From contig JAXDDX010000117.1 in assembly GCA_034670405.1 (NCBI GenBank), forward strand, positions 620,001 to 684,000: DNA of 64,000 nucleotides, written 5' to 3'. Below the pieces are notes generated by a model, which saw only the letters and a list, made by a program, of their open reading frames with translations, did no database searches and was not told where the DNA came from. This document shows, piece after piece, positions 32,991-45,880 of this stretch. Position 1 is the stretch's first letter. Each line of letters opens with the position of its first letter. The DNA comes from Hoplostethus atlanticus (taxonomy: Eukaryota > Chordata > Actinopteri > Trachichthyiformes > Trachichthyidae). The translations under genes and the position numbers were made by a program.

Positions 32991-33975
32991 CTTGCAGATG
33001 CAGAAGCATAAATCAGGCTTGTGATTGAGTCTTGATCAGTAATAACATCAACTCAAACATCAAATTACATAAAAAGTAAGACTTCCCTATCGAGTCTTGT
33101 GATCCTTTTATTTGGATTAGCCTCACCATGTGGATCATGCCAACCATGTAGTCAGCCAATGGAAAACTTTCTGCCAGTTCTGCCAGTACAAGTGTAACAT
33201 CTGCTGTGGGAGATGGACTCAGTTCAAAGGCCCTATGGTGTTCTCTGTACCATCCACACAGCTCTTTCACAATGAAAAACAATTTCACAGCACAGCATAA
33301 CTGAATATTGCAAATTCTGTTAGCTTTTGACAAACTTGTGTAGAATGGACACTTTGGTAGGCATTCCAGATTTTTAATGTGCATGGACAGTTTAGATAAG
33401 TACATGGGTAACAGAGACTGCATCCATATAATGTGGATGTTTTAACTTGTAATGATGCAATAACTGGAACCTACTTGAAATAGATACAGCACAGCCCTCT
33501 TTCACCGCCTGAGTCCGCCTCAGGCAAGTTTATCAGACAAAACTGTTCCATTTAACAATATCAGCATTTCCAACACAATTGCATAATAAAGTGCACCACA
33601 TGAAATATGACATAATTTAAAATTGTACCCATCACCACCAAGAGCCTTTGAGTGTGCAAACTCAACAAAGCAAACAGCAAATATGACAGCCCGTAAGAGG
33701 GTATAAGAATATATCATGTTAAACTGGACCCAACTTGGTGGATTTTGGTTAGCAAAATGCATGCATTTAAAAATAATATTTTGCCTCCAACAGCCAACAA
33801 GTGTTGTGACTTAAAGTGGACCATTGATGCTGAATTGCATATTCAAAAATGAAGCTCATACAGATTGATCTTCAACTTCTGTTAGAAATGGGCACATGTT
33901 TAAGTATGACATGAATGCAATACATGTAAGCACGCACTGATGGTAAACGAGAGAACCTTCTTTTTGCTTTATAAA
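32991..33975. other. Unassigned stretch
   Basis: The minus-strand frames 33423-33013 (136 codons) and 33762-33520 show no domain I recognise. Possibly more transposon debris. Confidence 0.3.
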
Positions 33976-33977
33976 GC

Positions 33978-34110
33978 CTAGGTCACACTACATGATTTTA
34001 ACGCTGACTCTAAGCCCGACTGGACCACCACCAGGGTTGGGGGTGGGGGAACTTGCACCTGACAGTTGTGTCAGATTATCTTGTAGTGTGAACAGGTTCA
34101 AGACTGGAGA
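33978..34110. mobile_element. Small MITE-like inverted repeat
   Basis: The left words ggtcacactacatgatttta are mirrored, imperfectly, by gattatcttgtagtgtgaac near 34074-34094, giving inverted ends about 115 bp apart. No clear target duplication. Confidence 0.35.
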
Positions 34111-34538
34111 CTGGAGAGCCAGACAATTTTCAAAGGGGTGGCCAGGATGGGACCAGTAGTCACTTTGGGGTGGCATAGAAATTATCATTGTATTAACATA
34201 AAAATGCGTCTAACTAGAAAATAAGGGGCTATTTTAAACACATAACTGTCTCCAGTATTTGTGATTCAGGCAGTGGTGGAATAAATTAAATAATATTCAG
34301 TGTATTTAACAGTTTTTTCTTATTCCTGCAAGTACAGCAATAGAGAAAAAGCTTACACTATAGCTACAGAGTACAAGTGTCCTGAGCGACAGCTACAGAG
34401 TATTACAAGTGTACTGAGAGCAGATGTTCAGGTCATTCTCTATCACTGTATCTTCAGGGATATGCCAACATTATACTTAATTATTACAACAATTACTGCA
34501 ACTATGTACATGTTACATGCTTGTGTCACACAATCATC

Positions 34539-35710
34539 TTACAACAGCTGTATTCTGCAATTGTTATGGTTTGTAGCAAAGCGATTCACAAAATCATTTA
34601 AGTCCAGGGACTTTGCTTATCTAGACTCTACATTTAAAACACTCAGATTGCTCAGTATGTCATCATCCATGGTATATCTCAGGTAAGTCTTAACCAGCTT
34701 GGGAGTGGAAAATCTCTTCTATTTAGCTCACTCAGCATGTTATCGAGGACAGGGTAGAATATACTGGTACGAAAAGTATCCTTGGTCTGCTCAGAACGCT
34801 CATGGTGACATTCCACAATGTCCATCTAGCCTTGTTCTTTGTATTGTCTTTCTTTTTGGAATAGGAATTCTGTTTCAACATTGCATTGTTCAGCAGTATT
34901 TAAGAATTCTTTACCAGAGTCCTTCAAAGTAGGATTCATCCCTGTAATCTTGAAAACATTGCACAAGGGCTTCAACTAGATCCACAACTGAACCTAAATC
35001 AAGAGATGGAGTCTGAAGAATGTCGGAGAGACATCTTGTGTCATCAAAAAAGACCGCACTTTCCTTGACCTTGTTTATGATGGAGGAATGTACCATTTCT
35101 GCTAAAGTATCCAAAATTTCAATCTAAATTTGGTGGCTTGTGTATTTTGCGTCGAGAGCCCCTGTTAGTTTATTTTTAACAATTGGGTCATCATGGTTAA
35201 AAATCACATCTAATATAGCTAAGATGTTTCCCCTGTTGTCCCCATGTCTTGTTTCCCTATAACCCATTTGTGATATATTTTGGGTTGCAGTTAACAGTAA
35301 GACTTGAGCTACACTTTTCATATAGATACGGTTTTCCTGTGTATCTGCTTACTGTGTTCTTTAATTAAGGTACTCATTAAAGACGCATTAGCTTTTTCTC
35401 CTCTCTCAAATTCCTTCCAAGCCATCATTGCATTTTTGTGTGCCTCTGCTTTTGCATCCCTCCATCTCTGTTGCCTTTTTCCAGTTCTTGTATCCCAAGG
35501 CTGAAATAAATACTGATTCTGTATTCGGGAGGACAAAGTGCCTGCATGCATAACCGTACACAGAGTCCTGGCTCTGTGAGTATTCTATCCATGGGTGTAC
35601 AGTGTACCACAAGGCTTAAAGGTTTCTTCGCCTGTCGCCCTGGAGTGTCCTGGGAAAGAGTTTCAGGCGTGGCTGGACTGGTCTATCAGCTCCAACTCTT
35701 GATTTGGAAA
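34539..35710 (-). pseudogene. hAT transposase (TTF-type zinc-finger family), internally deleted
   Basis: On the minus strand blocks appear in order, in several frames: QPRLKLFPRTLQGDRRRN and WYTVHPWIEYSQSQDSVYGY with YACRHF (TTF-type zinc finger), AMMAWKEFERGEKANASL, VAQVLLLTATQNISQMGYRE with DNRGN, DTLAEMVHSSIINKVKESA, then directly SLDLGSVVDLVEALVQCFQD and the C-terminal dimerisation part KTYLRYTMDDDILSNLSVLN to RIQLL-stop at 34539. The DDE core between VFF and DDTRCLSD is deleted. The plus-strand frame 34300-34686 is its shadow. Confidence 0.7.
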
Positions 35711-35800
35711 TGTCTAAAAATAAAGAGAGAAGAAGAAAAATAAGCTACTTCAATTATGCTACTCAGCAGAGATGACTAACAATCAAGATCAGCCATTAGG

Positions 35801-36542
35801 CAGTACTTGGCAGTACTTTAGTAATTGTACTTAGTTAGTATACCCAAGTACTATTAAGTTGGTATTCTTGTACTCTTACTCAATTTCGGGGGAAAAAAGA
35901 TACTTTTTACTCCTTACATTTAAAATCCAGACCTTCAAAGTACTTGTTACAAATCTCGTCTTTAAATTTGTATTATTTTTTTTCCACTGGCTGAACCAAT
36001 AACCCTGCGGCTGTACTTTATTTAAGACAGCCAATCAGATATCTATCAATGAAAAATGAACCTGCCCATACCCATGCTGATTGGTCTTTGTTCAATACCA
36101 GAAAGTGAGGATCTGGACACCTGCTATCAGAATATGACAGTCAGAGAAGCTACAGAAGATGGCCACTAACTTTACGAGTGATGAGGACGAAACAATCGGC
36201 AACCATTCGGCATCCGAATGGGGTCAGCTAGCCAGCATTTGGTTTGGTAAATACTGGCTAGCTGAACCCATTCGTTTCCACTAGCAATGATACAAAATGT
36301 TAGTTTAGTGATGTAACAATTGACCTTTGTGATGTCACAATTGGCTTTTGTGATCTGTTTTTTCAAATTTGATGGAGAATTGTCTATTCATTGCAATAGT
36401 AAAAAAAAGTTTACTTTTTACTTTTTAATAAAAGTAGAAACTTCAAGTGTATTTTAGCTAGGTACTTGTAACTGAGAAAGATTTTGAACCAGTACCCATA
36501 CTTTAACTTTAGTATAATTTCTGGGTACTTTTTACACCCGTG
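35801..36542. mobile_element. hAT-type MITE with 8-bp target duplication
   Basis: The 742-bp element starts cagtacttgg and ends acacccgtg. It is flanked by a perfect 8-bp duplication ccattagg (35793-35800 and 36543-36550). Ca...tg termini and 8-bp duplications fit hAT. It contains a 20-bp hairpin (one mismatch) at about 36215-36275, arms gaatggggtcagctagccag. No coding capacity. Confidence 0.7.
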
Positions 36543-36550
36543 CCATTAGG

Positions 36551-39500
36551 TTTAACTATTTTGCCCATTCCATATCTAACAGATGATCCAGGTCCTTCAA
36601 TCTGCTTGGAAAAGTAATAGATTCACCTTACTCTACTCCGATAGAGGTGTTTATATGAGGTCATTTCAATCGGAGTGGCGTGAATCCGTCCTATTAACCA
36701 ATTATTAGGCTGCATGTAAACATCGCCACTGTATCAGTGTGCGCAGAACTAGTATAAGCCTAAGTACAATTCAAGTGTATGTCTGAGAGTTGATATACCT
36801 GGAGGTACGTGCGAGGTACGTGAGGTTGGTGTGTGCTCACTGGTGGCTCCTCTTCATTCTCAGAATGAGGTGTTCAGGGAAACACCTAAAAAAATCAGTG
36901 TCAGATTTTAAGGTGATGAAACTATTTTATACATCAGAGAAGGTGGCACTAGAGTAGCCAAGTGTGTGTGAGAGATTTGGTATACCTGGAGGTCCCCTTG
37001 TGTTAGTAGTCCCTGGGGGTTCCCTCGCTCTCTGAGTCTGTGTCTCTGAGTCACTCTCCTGTGCCTCAGTTTGTTTCTTCTGCTATATGGATGGAAGGAT
37101 GCTATATATGCTGTCTTTCTCTTCATTTTTATTTCTCTGAAATACACCTATGCAAAATGCAAAATATATCAACCATACCATCATTATAAAAGTCCTAAGA
37201 AACAAATCATGCCAAATCTTATAGCAAATAAATGTATCCTTTAGCAGAGGTTAGAGGGTGTTTGCTATAACATATTTTTTGGAAGGAAACTAGGCAGAAA
37301 TGATACTGGTGAATTTTTCTATTTGAACTAAAATGGAATGCACTATCATACACTAGGTCGGCATTGCGCATGTGCAAAAAAATGTTGTATCTCCAAATTA
37401 TTCAAAACATCATTTCATTTAAACTCGTGTGACTCAAAGTTAATGTATGCCACCCCTGGCCAGCCCTCAAATACGGCTGTGTTGGTCGGGCTTGTGTAGT
37501 GTTAAGTGGCACAAGACTCGGCAAGACTAAAATCTGATAACAATCTTGACAACAGCTAATGGGAGTTTAGCTCAACATGGAAAAAAGGGGAAATGAACCA
37601 GAAGGGAAGAATGCTTATCAACCATGTCCATTCATGTAGATTATGTCAGTAAGATACCCAACTCCATTTGCTCAACTCTTGATAAGTTGGTATACTGTTT
37701 GATCCAAGTCTCAGATGTCAACATCTGTCTCCTTATACCCGTAAACCATATGCAACATATGAACTAAAGGAAGGAACTCTCCAGAGTTTGATTAAACCGC
37801 TCCAAACATGCTTGTGAACGAACCCTTACAGTAAAATATGAACCTGTTTGTCCTTTTTCTTATGCAGTCTCATTTCTCTCCCATTGTATTCTATCTTCTG
37901 TATATAGTATTCTATGTAGCATTTTCCACCTAAGTGCATTAACTATAACTGTAAGACTAAGAAAAAAAAATAGTCCAGTAACAGCCAAGTAATCACTAGG
38001 GACACTCACTAGTCACTTCTGGTGACTAGTGGTGGAGTTAGTTGCCAGTGTAAACACACAGCAACACACTGACGTTGATGTCACTACTGTTATGTGACAT
38101 CAATCTGAATCATTGCACTGACATCACTGAGTGTGAAAAGGGAGAGATGGGGCGAGATAGAGAAAAATAAAGTGTGAGTGTGTGTGTGACCTGGGAGTGT
38201 GAGCACAAACAGAATAATGCAATATAGCAGAGCCATTTCCTGTTCCACCCTGTCCAATCACATACACACACACACACACTTGCACTTGCATGCATGAAAA
38301 CATGCACACACATCTACGCAAAAGCATAAACTGCTCAGATGGGTTTCTTGACAGGCTGAGGCCTTGTAACACTCAGTTAAATGTTTTATTTGAACCACTA
38401 TCTTCAACTTACAATAGATAAAAAATACAATATTTTTTTATATTTATATACAATTACATATATTTTATTTATTATAAAAATAAAATATTGCAGAGGTCCA
38501 GCATGGCTCAAGGAAAAATAGAATAGACAGAAAGATATAAAAAGCACTGTCTTGACCACTTAGCCAGGCTGCTTATTACTGCAGAGACTGAACAGAATTG
38601 TTGTAGTTGTTCGGTCTTTTTTTGGAAAGGTCTGCAATTTGTAAGCCTCAAATCAGGACTGTTAGCTTACAAGCATCTGCAAGACCACTGATGTGTCACA
38701 AAAACAGAAGTTATTTAATGTGTCAAGAACGTGTCTTGAAAAGCATGGGAACATGCGAAACACAGACAAAATGCATCAGCAAAGAGGAACAGTGGTCGCA
38801 GACACTTGACAGGATAGCTGCTATAGACACCACAAAACTATACCCAAAAAATACCACAGAATTGATACCTCTGTGACACAGTCTCAACAAAAACTGTAGT
38901 GAGTTTGGTGATGTTTTGATGTTTGGAGAAAACCAAAGGATGTCTTCAGCCCACAATGTCTGTTGCCATCTGGTGAATATAGTGGTAGATCTGTATTGGT
39001 ATGGCAGCCATAAGGAATATGAGGCCATTTTTTTCAGCAGCACCCTAGGGTGGAAACACTGTTCCTTCATGATGTCCCCATATTCCAAGATGGTAATGTC
39101 CCCATACACACTGCTACATGTATTAGTAACATCTCTCTGACAGCTAAAGCAACTGAATCAACAATATGATCACGTCTTGCAGTGCGCAGCCGTTTGTATG
39201 CATTTCAAGCATTCACAACATGTGCAATAGATTCTAACTCTCAAATTGAATCAGGATGCTCTGTCAGTGATGATTGTCAGGATAGTGATGAAGCCAGGTT
39301 TAGTTGGCATACACACACAAACACACACACACACACAGTACTGTCAAGTAATATGGAGACTAGTCTTCCATAGCCACATCAAGGGCTCGAGATAGATCTT
39401 GTTCCCTCGTGATGATCAATTCAAGTGCACAAGATACATATACTTTTTTGTGTCCTCATATTCATTATTTTTTGTGCCTTCAATTTATTTAACAATTAAA

Positions 39501-41125
39501 TTTAATACAATTAATTTCATTTAACAATTTAATAAAATGAGCATATATTTTTAAAGCTTGTTGTGGAATTAACTAATCAGAAAGTTTCAAACTAGTCCAC
39601 TTTCTATAATTAGTTGTTTGCCTTGATTGATTTAATTTAATCATCCTAATATTTTGTTGAATATATATAGTTTGTTGAATCAGGCTTTTGGTAGAGATAA
39701 CAGGATGATCAAGTTTTAATAGGTTTTACTTCAGGTAAAAACTTGGATGAGTTATCAAAGCATCACCTGCTGTTATTGAGAGCTGATAGGCTCTACCTTT
39801 GTCAATATGTAGACTGGAGGGATGTTGGACTTTATAATGCATTTGTATCACTCAACACCACAACTTAGAAAAGGGCTCTATAGTATGTGCGCACATTTCT
39901 ATTCATATGCTGTTCATGCAGCATATTGAGCACACACAATGTTGTGTACACTAGTTCAATACTTTGTTAAAGATGCTATGTGTATCATTTTTACCCATTA
40001 ATATATCATTGTCTAATTAATTATGATACCTTGGTATAATAACAAATGGTCAAGACAATTGGCAGGCTCTAGCTCAAGCTCAGTGGTATTGTTAGTGCTT
40101 GTGTTTCTACAAAGTAAGACCACATTTCCTGCTTCCTGTCCCATTTGGTTACTGACAGTACTGTTCACCATGCATTGTAATAAATTGCAGTAAGCAAATC
40201 AAATCAGTATTGGAAGCAACCCAGCATGCATTGGGCAGAGGTCAGGGACAAGGTTGCCACTTCATCACAGGTCAAATTGCACAACTATGGGCAATTTCGA
40301 GTCTCCAGTTCACCTGACTTGCATGTCTTTGGACTGTGGAAGGACACCCAGGCAAACATGGGGAGAATATGCAAACTCCACACAGTAAGGACCAAGACCG
40401 ACCGAGATTCAAACCGATTCTCCTTTCACATTGTGCTGCTTTGAGGAATGGGAGAAGAGAGCACTGTACAGTGTCAATCAAGTGCTTCAAGGTGTCAGGG
40501 TGGGAAAGCATAGCAGAGAATTCTTCTGGCAAATAAAAAAAACTTTAATCTAGGCTGGAATCTGAGAATACGCATTATATCAATATGTCAAAATTCGTAT
40601 CATAGCATGACGTTATCCATGCCCACAATCTCTGTAAGCTTTACTCTATTTGTGCTGGAAGAACAGCGATCTCTTCTTGTTTTGTGCCATAAAGCAATCC
40701 AGCAAATTTCCTGCCAAATCTGACCTGGTGGCACAAAATGTAAAATGTAGCATAGAGGCTGCAAAACTTCTCGCCTATGGGCTTGTTTTTTTTTTTACAG
40801 TGTCTCAAAAACAATGTGACAATGAGCTGTTGATGTCAAAATAATACAAGTATCACCTCTGACATCAAGTAATTTTTTCCCTACAGGACGGTCAATGTAG
40901 GCTCTGTATGAACCTGTTCCGCCCAAAGCTAGACAAGAGCCAAATGTCACTTGATGATATCAAGGAGATGCTCCAGTAAATGGAGGACTGTCTGTGGAGC
41001 CAAAGTAATAATGCTGACACATTTTGTATAAAAAAAATAGCTAATAGCTTTCAGCAGTAGATGATGCCTAGGGGCTGGTGTGGAAATTGTGATGCATGGT
41101 AGCAAGAGGCCTGTGAGAAATAATT
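36551..41125. other. Long non-coding stretch with scattered repeats
   Basis: No gene supported. Visible items are a possible DNA-transposon end near 36640 (gaggtgtttatatgaggtca), a segment near 37486 (gtcgggcttgtgtagtgtta) echoing the inverted motif at 34000, short ca runs at about 38263 and 39310, and a repeat near 40300. Frames at 38607-38876 plus and 38723-39109 minus are unrecognised and may be transposon relics. Confidence 0.35.
40200..40450. repeat. Interspersed repeat of a common fish family
   Basis: Contains cacctgacttgcatgtcttt, ggactgtggaaggacaccca and ggggagaatatgcaaactcc, a word order I recognise as a very common dispersed repeat in fish genomes. I cannot name it. Confidence 0.5.
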
Positions 41126-41339
41126 CCTTTGGACAGAATTATGTCAGAGATTGGCAATAGCCCTTTGCTGTTGCAGCAGGAAACGGTGATATTTGACAGG
41201 TCTCTCTCTCTCCCTCTTTCTGCCTCTCTGCAGTCCTCTATCCGTCTCTTTATCTCTATTTCTCTAACACCTCTCTATCTCTTTTTTTCTATCTCTGCGC
41301 ACTCCTCTGCAGAGCGTGGAGCGTTGTCTGTTGACGCAC

Positions 41340-41710
41340 CAAGGCGGACCAATCACAAGGCGTATCTCCAAGGCGCAGGAAAAGACTGACCAATCAGAGA
41401 ACAGCAGGGGCGGTCTCTGTCCACTCATACCTCCATGCATAGAAAATCACTGGCGTTGGAGAGAGATAGAGAGTCATAGAGATAGAGGGAAAGAGCGAGG
41501 TAGACATAGGGACATACAGAAAGAGGGAGGGAGACATAAAGGGAGAGAGAGACATAGACAGAGAGAGCCATTACCGAGGACGTCAGAGATCATTCCGGAG
41601 GCGTGAGGGGATAACTGTTTACATGGAGCTGTAAGAGGCGCGCGCCCTCACCGCTGTCCGTCTGACCAGCTCGAGACACCGTCTTGCTCTCTAACAGGTT
41701 CGCCGTTACC
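41340..41710 (+). promoter_or_regulatory. Probable host promoter and 5' UTR with two CCAAT boxes
   Basis: Two forward CCAAT boxes, gaccaatca at 41349-41353 and 41390-41394, lie 41 bp apart. They are followed by a GA-rich stretch (41455-41570) and a CpG-richer segment leading into an ATG with good context (ttaccATGT) at 41711. No TATA box. This looks like a CpG/NF-Y-type housekeeping promoter for the exon that follows. Confidence 0.5.
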
Positions 41711-41941
41711 ATGTCGACTGTAGAAGGAACCGGCGAGCGCGAGGAGGGGGAGTACGGAAGGGCGGCTAAGCGGCTGAAAATCGAGGAGAGGGAGAGAGAG
41801 GAGCCTGAGGAGAGAGAGGAAGGAGAGGAGGAGCTGGAAGAGGGGGAGGACTCGGACTCCGGATCGCTGCCCGGTAACGGAGAGGCAGAGGCGGACAACC
41901 GGTCCCGGTGGAACGCCAGCCCCTACGGACCGGGACGAAGG
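41711..41941 (+). CDS. First coding exon of an unidentified, probably nuclear host protein
   Basis: From the ATG at 41711, 77 codons run to a strong donor (agg|gtaagg at 41942) in phase 0. The peptide is highly acidic and charged: MSTVEGTGEREEGEYGRAAK, then the basic patch KRLKIEE (residues 20-26), a Glu/Arg run to about residue 48, and a Gly/Arg end. KRLK after AA resembles the nuclear-localisation start of hnRNP L-like proteins (HNRNPLL), but no RRM exon was found downstream in this window, so I leave it unnamed. Codon use is GC-rich, unlike the surroundings. It is the clearest host-gene exon here. The rest would lie in the 22 kb downstream or beyond the window. Confidence 0.55.
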
Positions 41942-41949
41942 GTAAGGAG

Positions 41950-42722
41950 TGAAAATAGAACCTACCCTGCAGTAGAGCATCATAGGAGTGCGTGTATGCT
42001 TTGCTGCTGTTTTCATTCCTTTGACCACCTCTAATTTGTCACACACACTCTGACTGTTAATCACAAAAATAATGGCCAGAGTATAGTATACAAAATGTAC
42101 ACAATACAAAATGTAATGTGTATTGAGGTGATTAATTATTTGGGTTGAAATCATGTACTATACAATAGTACATCAATACACACATGCTGTCATTTCAATT
42201 CCATTCTATTCCAGTCCAGTGTATTCATCAGCACTATTCTATATCAGTCACAGTAGTTGTGCAGTGGTTCCCAAACTGGGGTCAGGGACCTCCACCAGCA
42301 AAATGGTGAATACATGAATTAACACTATTCCTGCATTCATTTGAAATTGCATTGGTGGGAGAATGACAGAGGAGTGTCTATTCTGACCATTGGTTTGACT
42401 CTCCACACTGTCCACTTAAGGTAAGATGAAACCCTATTGATACCCCTGGGGGAATTTGGTTGTTGCAAATAATAATAGGATACAGCAAAGAAAAAAAAAG
42501 AATATAGAATATATACAACAGAAAGTCTATAAATACGGGTTCTATAAATATGCAATATTTATATGAATATGTTTATATGTATATTAATATGCTAAATATA
42601 TGCACAAAAAAAAGTCAACAAGTAGAATGTATGAATGGGTAGTGCAAAATAAGAAATAATAAGACAATAAGTAGTTAATAATATTAATGATCACTGGTCA
42701 TAACACTGGAGATAACTAGATG
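41950..42722. other. Start of the first intron, no feature
   Basis: AT-rich sequence following the donor at 41942. No further exon recognised. Confidence 0.35.
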
Positions 42723-42758
42723 TAATAAAAATAATAATAATAATAATAATAATAAATA
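42723..42758. repeat. (TAA)n microsatellite
   Basis: About eight tandem ataata trinucleotide copies. Confidence 0.85.
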
Positions 42759-42845
42759 ATTGTAACATTTAAACAAAAGACCATTGTTGTGCACTGTGCA
42801 AGCGCTAGTACATTACCAGCTAATGTTGGCTAAAGTGCAGTAGTA

Positions 42846-44340
42846 CGATATCCGATCCTTCCCTCACCCCCCGGCTGGTGCTCCACGCACCAACCACACC
42901 TGTCCACCTTCCACCCCTCCCTCTCTACCACCCTCTCCAACTTTTCCCTCCCCACGTTCCGCCCTACCCCATTTTTCTCCCCTCTCCCCAAACGAGGTCC
43001 TTCACCTTGTACATCTAGCCGCCCCACCACATGCTCCCTTGACCCTGTCCCCTCCCCTCTCCTTCAGTCTACTGCATCTGAACTCCTTCCCTTTCCGACC
43101 CACCTCATCAACACATCTCTGGTCACCCTCCTTCTGAAGAAACCAACACTTGACCCCTCTGAGGTCAAAAACTACACACCGGTTTCACTTCTACCTTTCC
43201 CATCCAATGGGTCACTCAACCGAGACTGTCCTCCTTGCAGTGACAGTGTCGCTCCATGCCGCTAGAGCGAACTCTCTCTCCTCTGTCCTGATACTCCTGG
43301 ACCTGTCTGCACCGCTCGACACAGTGAACCACCAGATCCTCCTCTCCACCCTTGAGGGGATGGGTGTCTCAGGATCTGCACTCTCCCTGTTTGCATCCTA
43401 CATGACAGGTTACTCCAGGTGACGGTGAGAGGGTCTGTGTCAGAACCATGCAGGCTGACTACTGGGGTTCCGCTAGGTTCGGTTCTGGGTCCTCTTCTTT
43501 TTTCCCTCTACACAACATCTCTTGGTTCTGTTATCCACTCCCATGACTTTTCTTACCACTGCTATGCCGATGACACCCAGCTGATCTTGTCATTTCTCCC
43601 CTCTGACACACAAGTGGACACATCCACCACACCACACCACCTGAAGCTCAACCTGGACAAGACTGAGCTGGTGTTCCTCCTGGGGAAGGGTTGTCCACAC
43701 GAGACCTGGCCATCACCATTGACAATGCTGTGGTGACGTCAACTCGGACTCCGAGGAGTCCAGTGTGACCCTGGATGACCAACTGTCGTTCTCGGCAGAA
43801 ATCGCATCAGTGACACGCTCCTGCAGATTCCTACTCTACAACATCTACAACTTCCTCACTGGCGCAGGTGCTCATCCAGGCTCTTGTCATCTACCACCTG
43901 GACTACTGCAACTCCCTCCTTGCTGGTGCCCCGGCATCATACCTCTGGAGCTTGTTCAGAAAGCTGCAGCTTGCCTGGTGTTCAACCGCCCCAAGTTCTC
44001 CCACAGAACTACCCTTCTCCGTTCTCTACACTGGCTCCCTGTAGCAGCTCGCATCCAGTTCAAGACCCTGGTGCTAGCCTATAGGGCAGTGAAAGGAACA
44101 GCTCCTTCTTACCTCCAGGCTATGGTCAAGTCTTACATCCCCCCCCCCCCCCCCCCGCTGCCTCGAGGCGACTGGTTGCCCCGTCACTCAGAGGCCCCTG
44201 CGGCCGATCTACATGGTCACAGTTCTTCTCTGTCCTGGCCCCACAGTGGTGGAATGAACTCCCCACTGATGTCAGGAAAGCAGAGTCGCTGCCCATCTTT
44301 CGCCACATGTGGGGTAATGAGGGCAATGCTATAAACGGCT
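42846..44340 (+). pseudogene. L2-type LINE reverse transcriptase, frameshifted
   Basis: Parallels the 58.5-59.8 kb L2 copy but starts further upstream. Segments include LLKKPTLDPSEVKNYTPVSL, ETVLLAVTVSLHAARANSLS, SVLILLDLSAPLDTVNHQIL, GVPLGSVLGPLLFSLYTTSL, the catalytic YADD in HCYADDTQL (about 43562) and VAARIQFKTLVLAYRAVKGT. Frame changes near 43420, 43620, 43740 and 43860 break it. The LDLSAAFD palm block is mutated to LDLSAPLD. The 3' end is lost after PSFATCG, without the L2 tail. A run of about 19 C lies at 44140-44157. Confidence 0.8.
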
Positions 44341-45049
44341 TTGTAATGATGACCTCTTACTCTATTTACATGTACGTCGGTTGTTCTTTATTATAAAATA
44401 AAAATAGCTTGTGGCTCTAGTTTGGTGCAGTACGCTAGCCTGTAACATTCCAGTATTAATGCATATCAGGCAGGCTATGTTGAAGCAATGGTCAAGGAGC
44501 AAATGTTGCATAGACTGTGGCACTCGGCTCTGGAGACTGTAAGTCTGGGGAAAAGACACTGAGAGCTGGGTATGAGGTGTAAAACAGAAAGGTCTTTATT
44601 AATAAAGAAGGGAAAAAGTGGGGCCGAATGAAACTGAGGATCTTCCCGGTCAGGGTGTTTTGGGTCAGACGGTACCCTGGCAGGGCCTAAGTAGGGAGCT
44701 CCCCGATTGCTGATTGATCAACTGCGTCACCTCCATCTCTGCCACACCAAGGCGTAAGGGTATTGCCCCTCCCAGTTGTCTCCTGTGTGGGTACTGTCCC
44801 TGTCCGCTGTTCCTGGTGCTGAACCCCAGTGGAACTGTCTCTGTCGACACATCCCCCCTAGCTCTGGAGGACAAATGAGGTCTGGAAGTTGGGTGCAGTG
44901 AGAACCGGTTCCTCCTCCATCCATCTGACCTGGTGGGGCTTCCTGTTCTGCATGAGGTTGTGCAGAGCACGAGATGCCCCAGAAGGCCAGAGCTGCATAG
45001 CATGGCATAAAAGAACGGTAATATCCCACTAGCTCCAAAAATGTTACAC

Positions 45050-45739
45050 CGGCTTCTTGTTTGTCGGGTTCAGCAAGCATGTGATGCTCTCCACCTTCAT
45101 CTGCTGGGGTTTCATGACTCCTCTCCCTATGGTGTGTCCTAAGTAGTTGGCTTCTTCCAACCCCATGCAGCATTTTCTGGGGTTCTCAACTAGCCCGGCC
45201 TGTCTCAGCACCTTATGAGTGTTGTATGTGGCTGGCCCAGCCAGTGCTGTGGACCCCGATTTCATCCTGTACGCTGCTGCGTATCAGTTCCGGGTTGGAC
45301 ATAGGATCTTGTCCATCAAGTCTTTGGTCAGGTCGATGTATTGATGTACCAAGCAGGTCCTAGCCGCTCTATCAGCTTGTTGATCCGTGGCATGGGGTAT
45401 GCATCGAATTTTGATATCTTGTTTATCTTTCTGAAGTAATTGCAGAAGCAAGGGGTGAGGTCTGGTTTTGGCACCATCATAATCGGGCTGGACCAGGCAC
45501 TGTGGGACTCTTCTATTATGCCCATCTTCAACATTTTCTGGACCTCTTCCCGGATGGCAGCTCTCCTGGTCTTCGGGATTCTGTAGGGTCGCTGACGTGG
45601 TCACTATCTCATGTTCAATGAGATTGGTGCATCCCGGGGTGTCAGAAAATACATCTCCGAATTGTGCCGTCACTTCCCGCAGGTCCTCAGGTCCGCAGGT
45701 TGCCAACAGGTATGGGATCAGATCCGGGGTGGGGGACAC
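45050..45739 (-). pseudogene. Gmr1-like reverse transcriptase
   Basis: Starts in a linker (EVTAQFGDVFSDTPGCTNLI, EHEIVTT). It continues in another frame MLKMGIIEESHSAWSSPIMM, VPKP and FDAYPMPRINKLIERLGPAW, then jumps to DLTKDLMDKIL, omitting the QIPL-to-FGL section. Next come YAAAY and, one base out of frame, a DEI remnant of YxDD near 45260, then NPRKCCMGLEEANYLGHTIG. Polymerase is inactive. Confidence 0.7.
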
Positions 45740-45880
45740 TTGCCATTAATGCAGCAGGCTTACATGTGCTCTTCCTCATACTAGTTTTTCATCAAGTTAA
45801 TGTGGTATATCTGTTGGCTTTTTAGTCAGCCGAGTTGTCTCACTCTGTAGTTGACCAACCCTGTCTTTTCTATCACTTCA

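Noticed and set aside
34300..34686. 128-codon plus-strand frame
   Set aside because: Antisense to the well-matched C-terminus of the hAT transposase.
41590..42154. Minus-strand serine-rich frames opposite the 41.7 kb exon
   Set aside because: Shadows of the acidic Glu/Arg-rich exon; promoter elements and donor support the plus strand.
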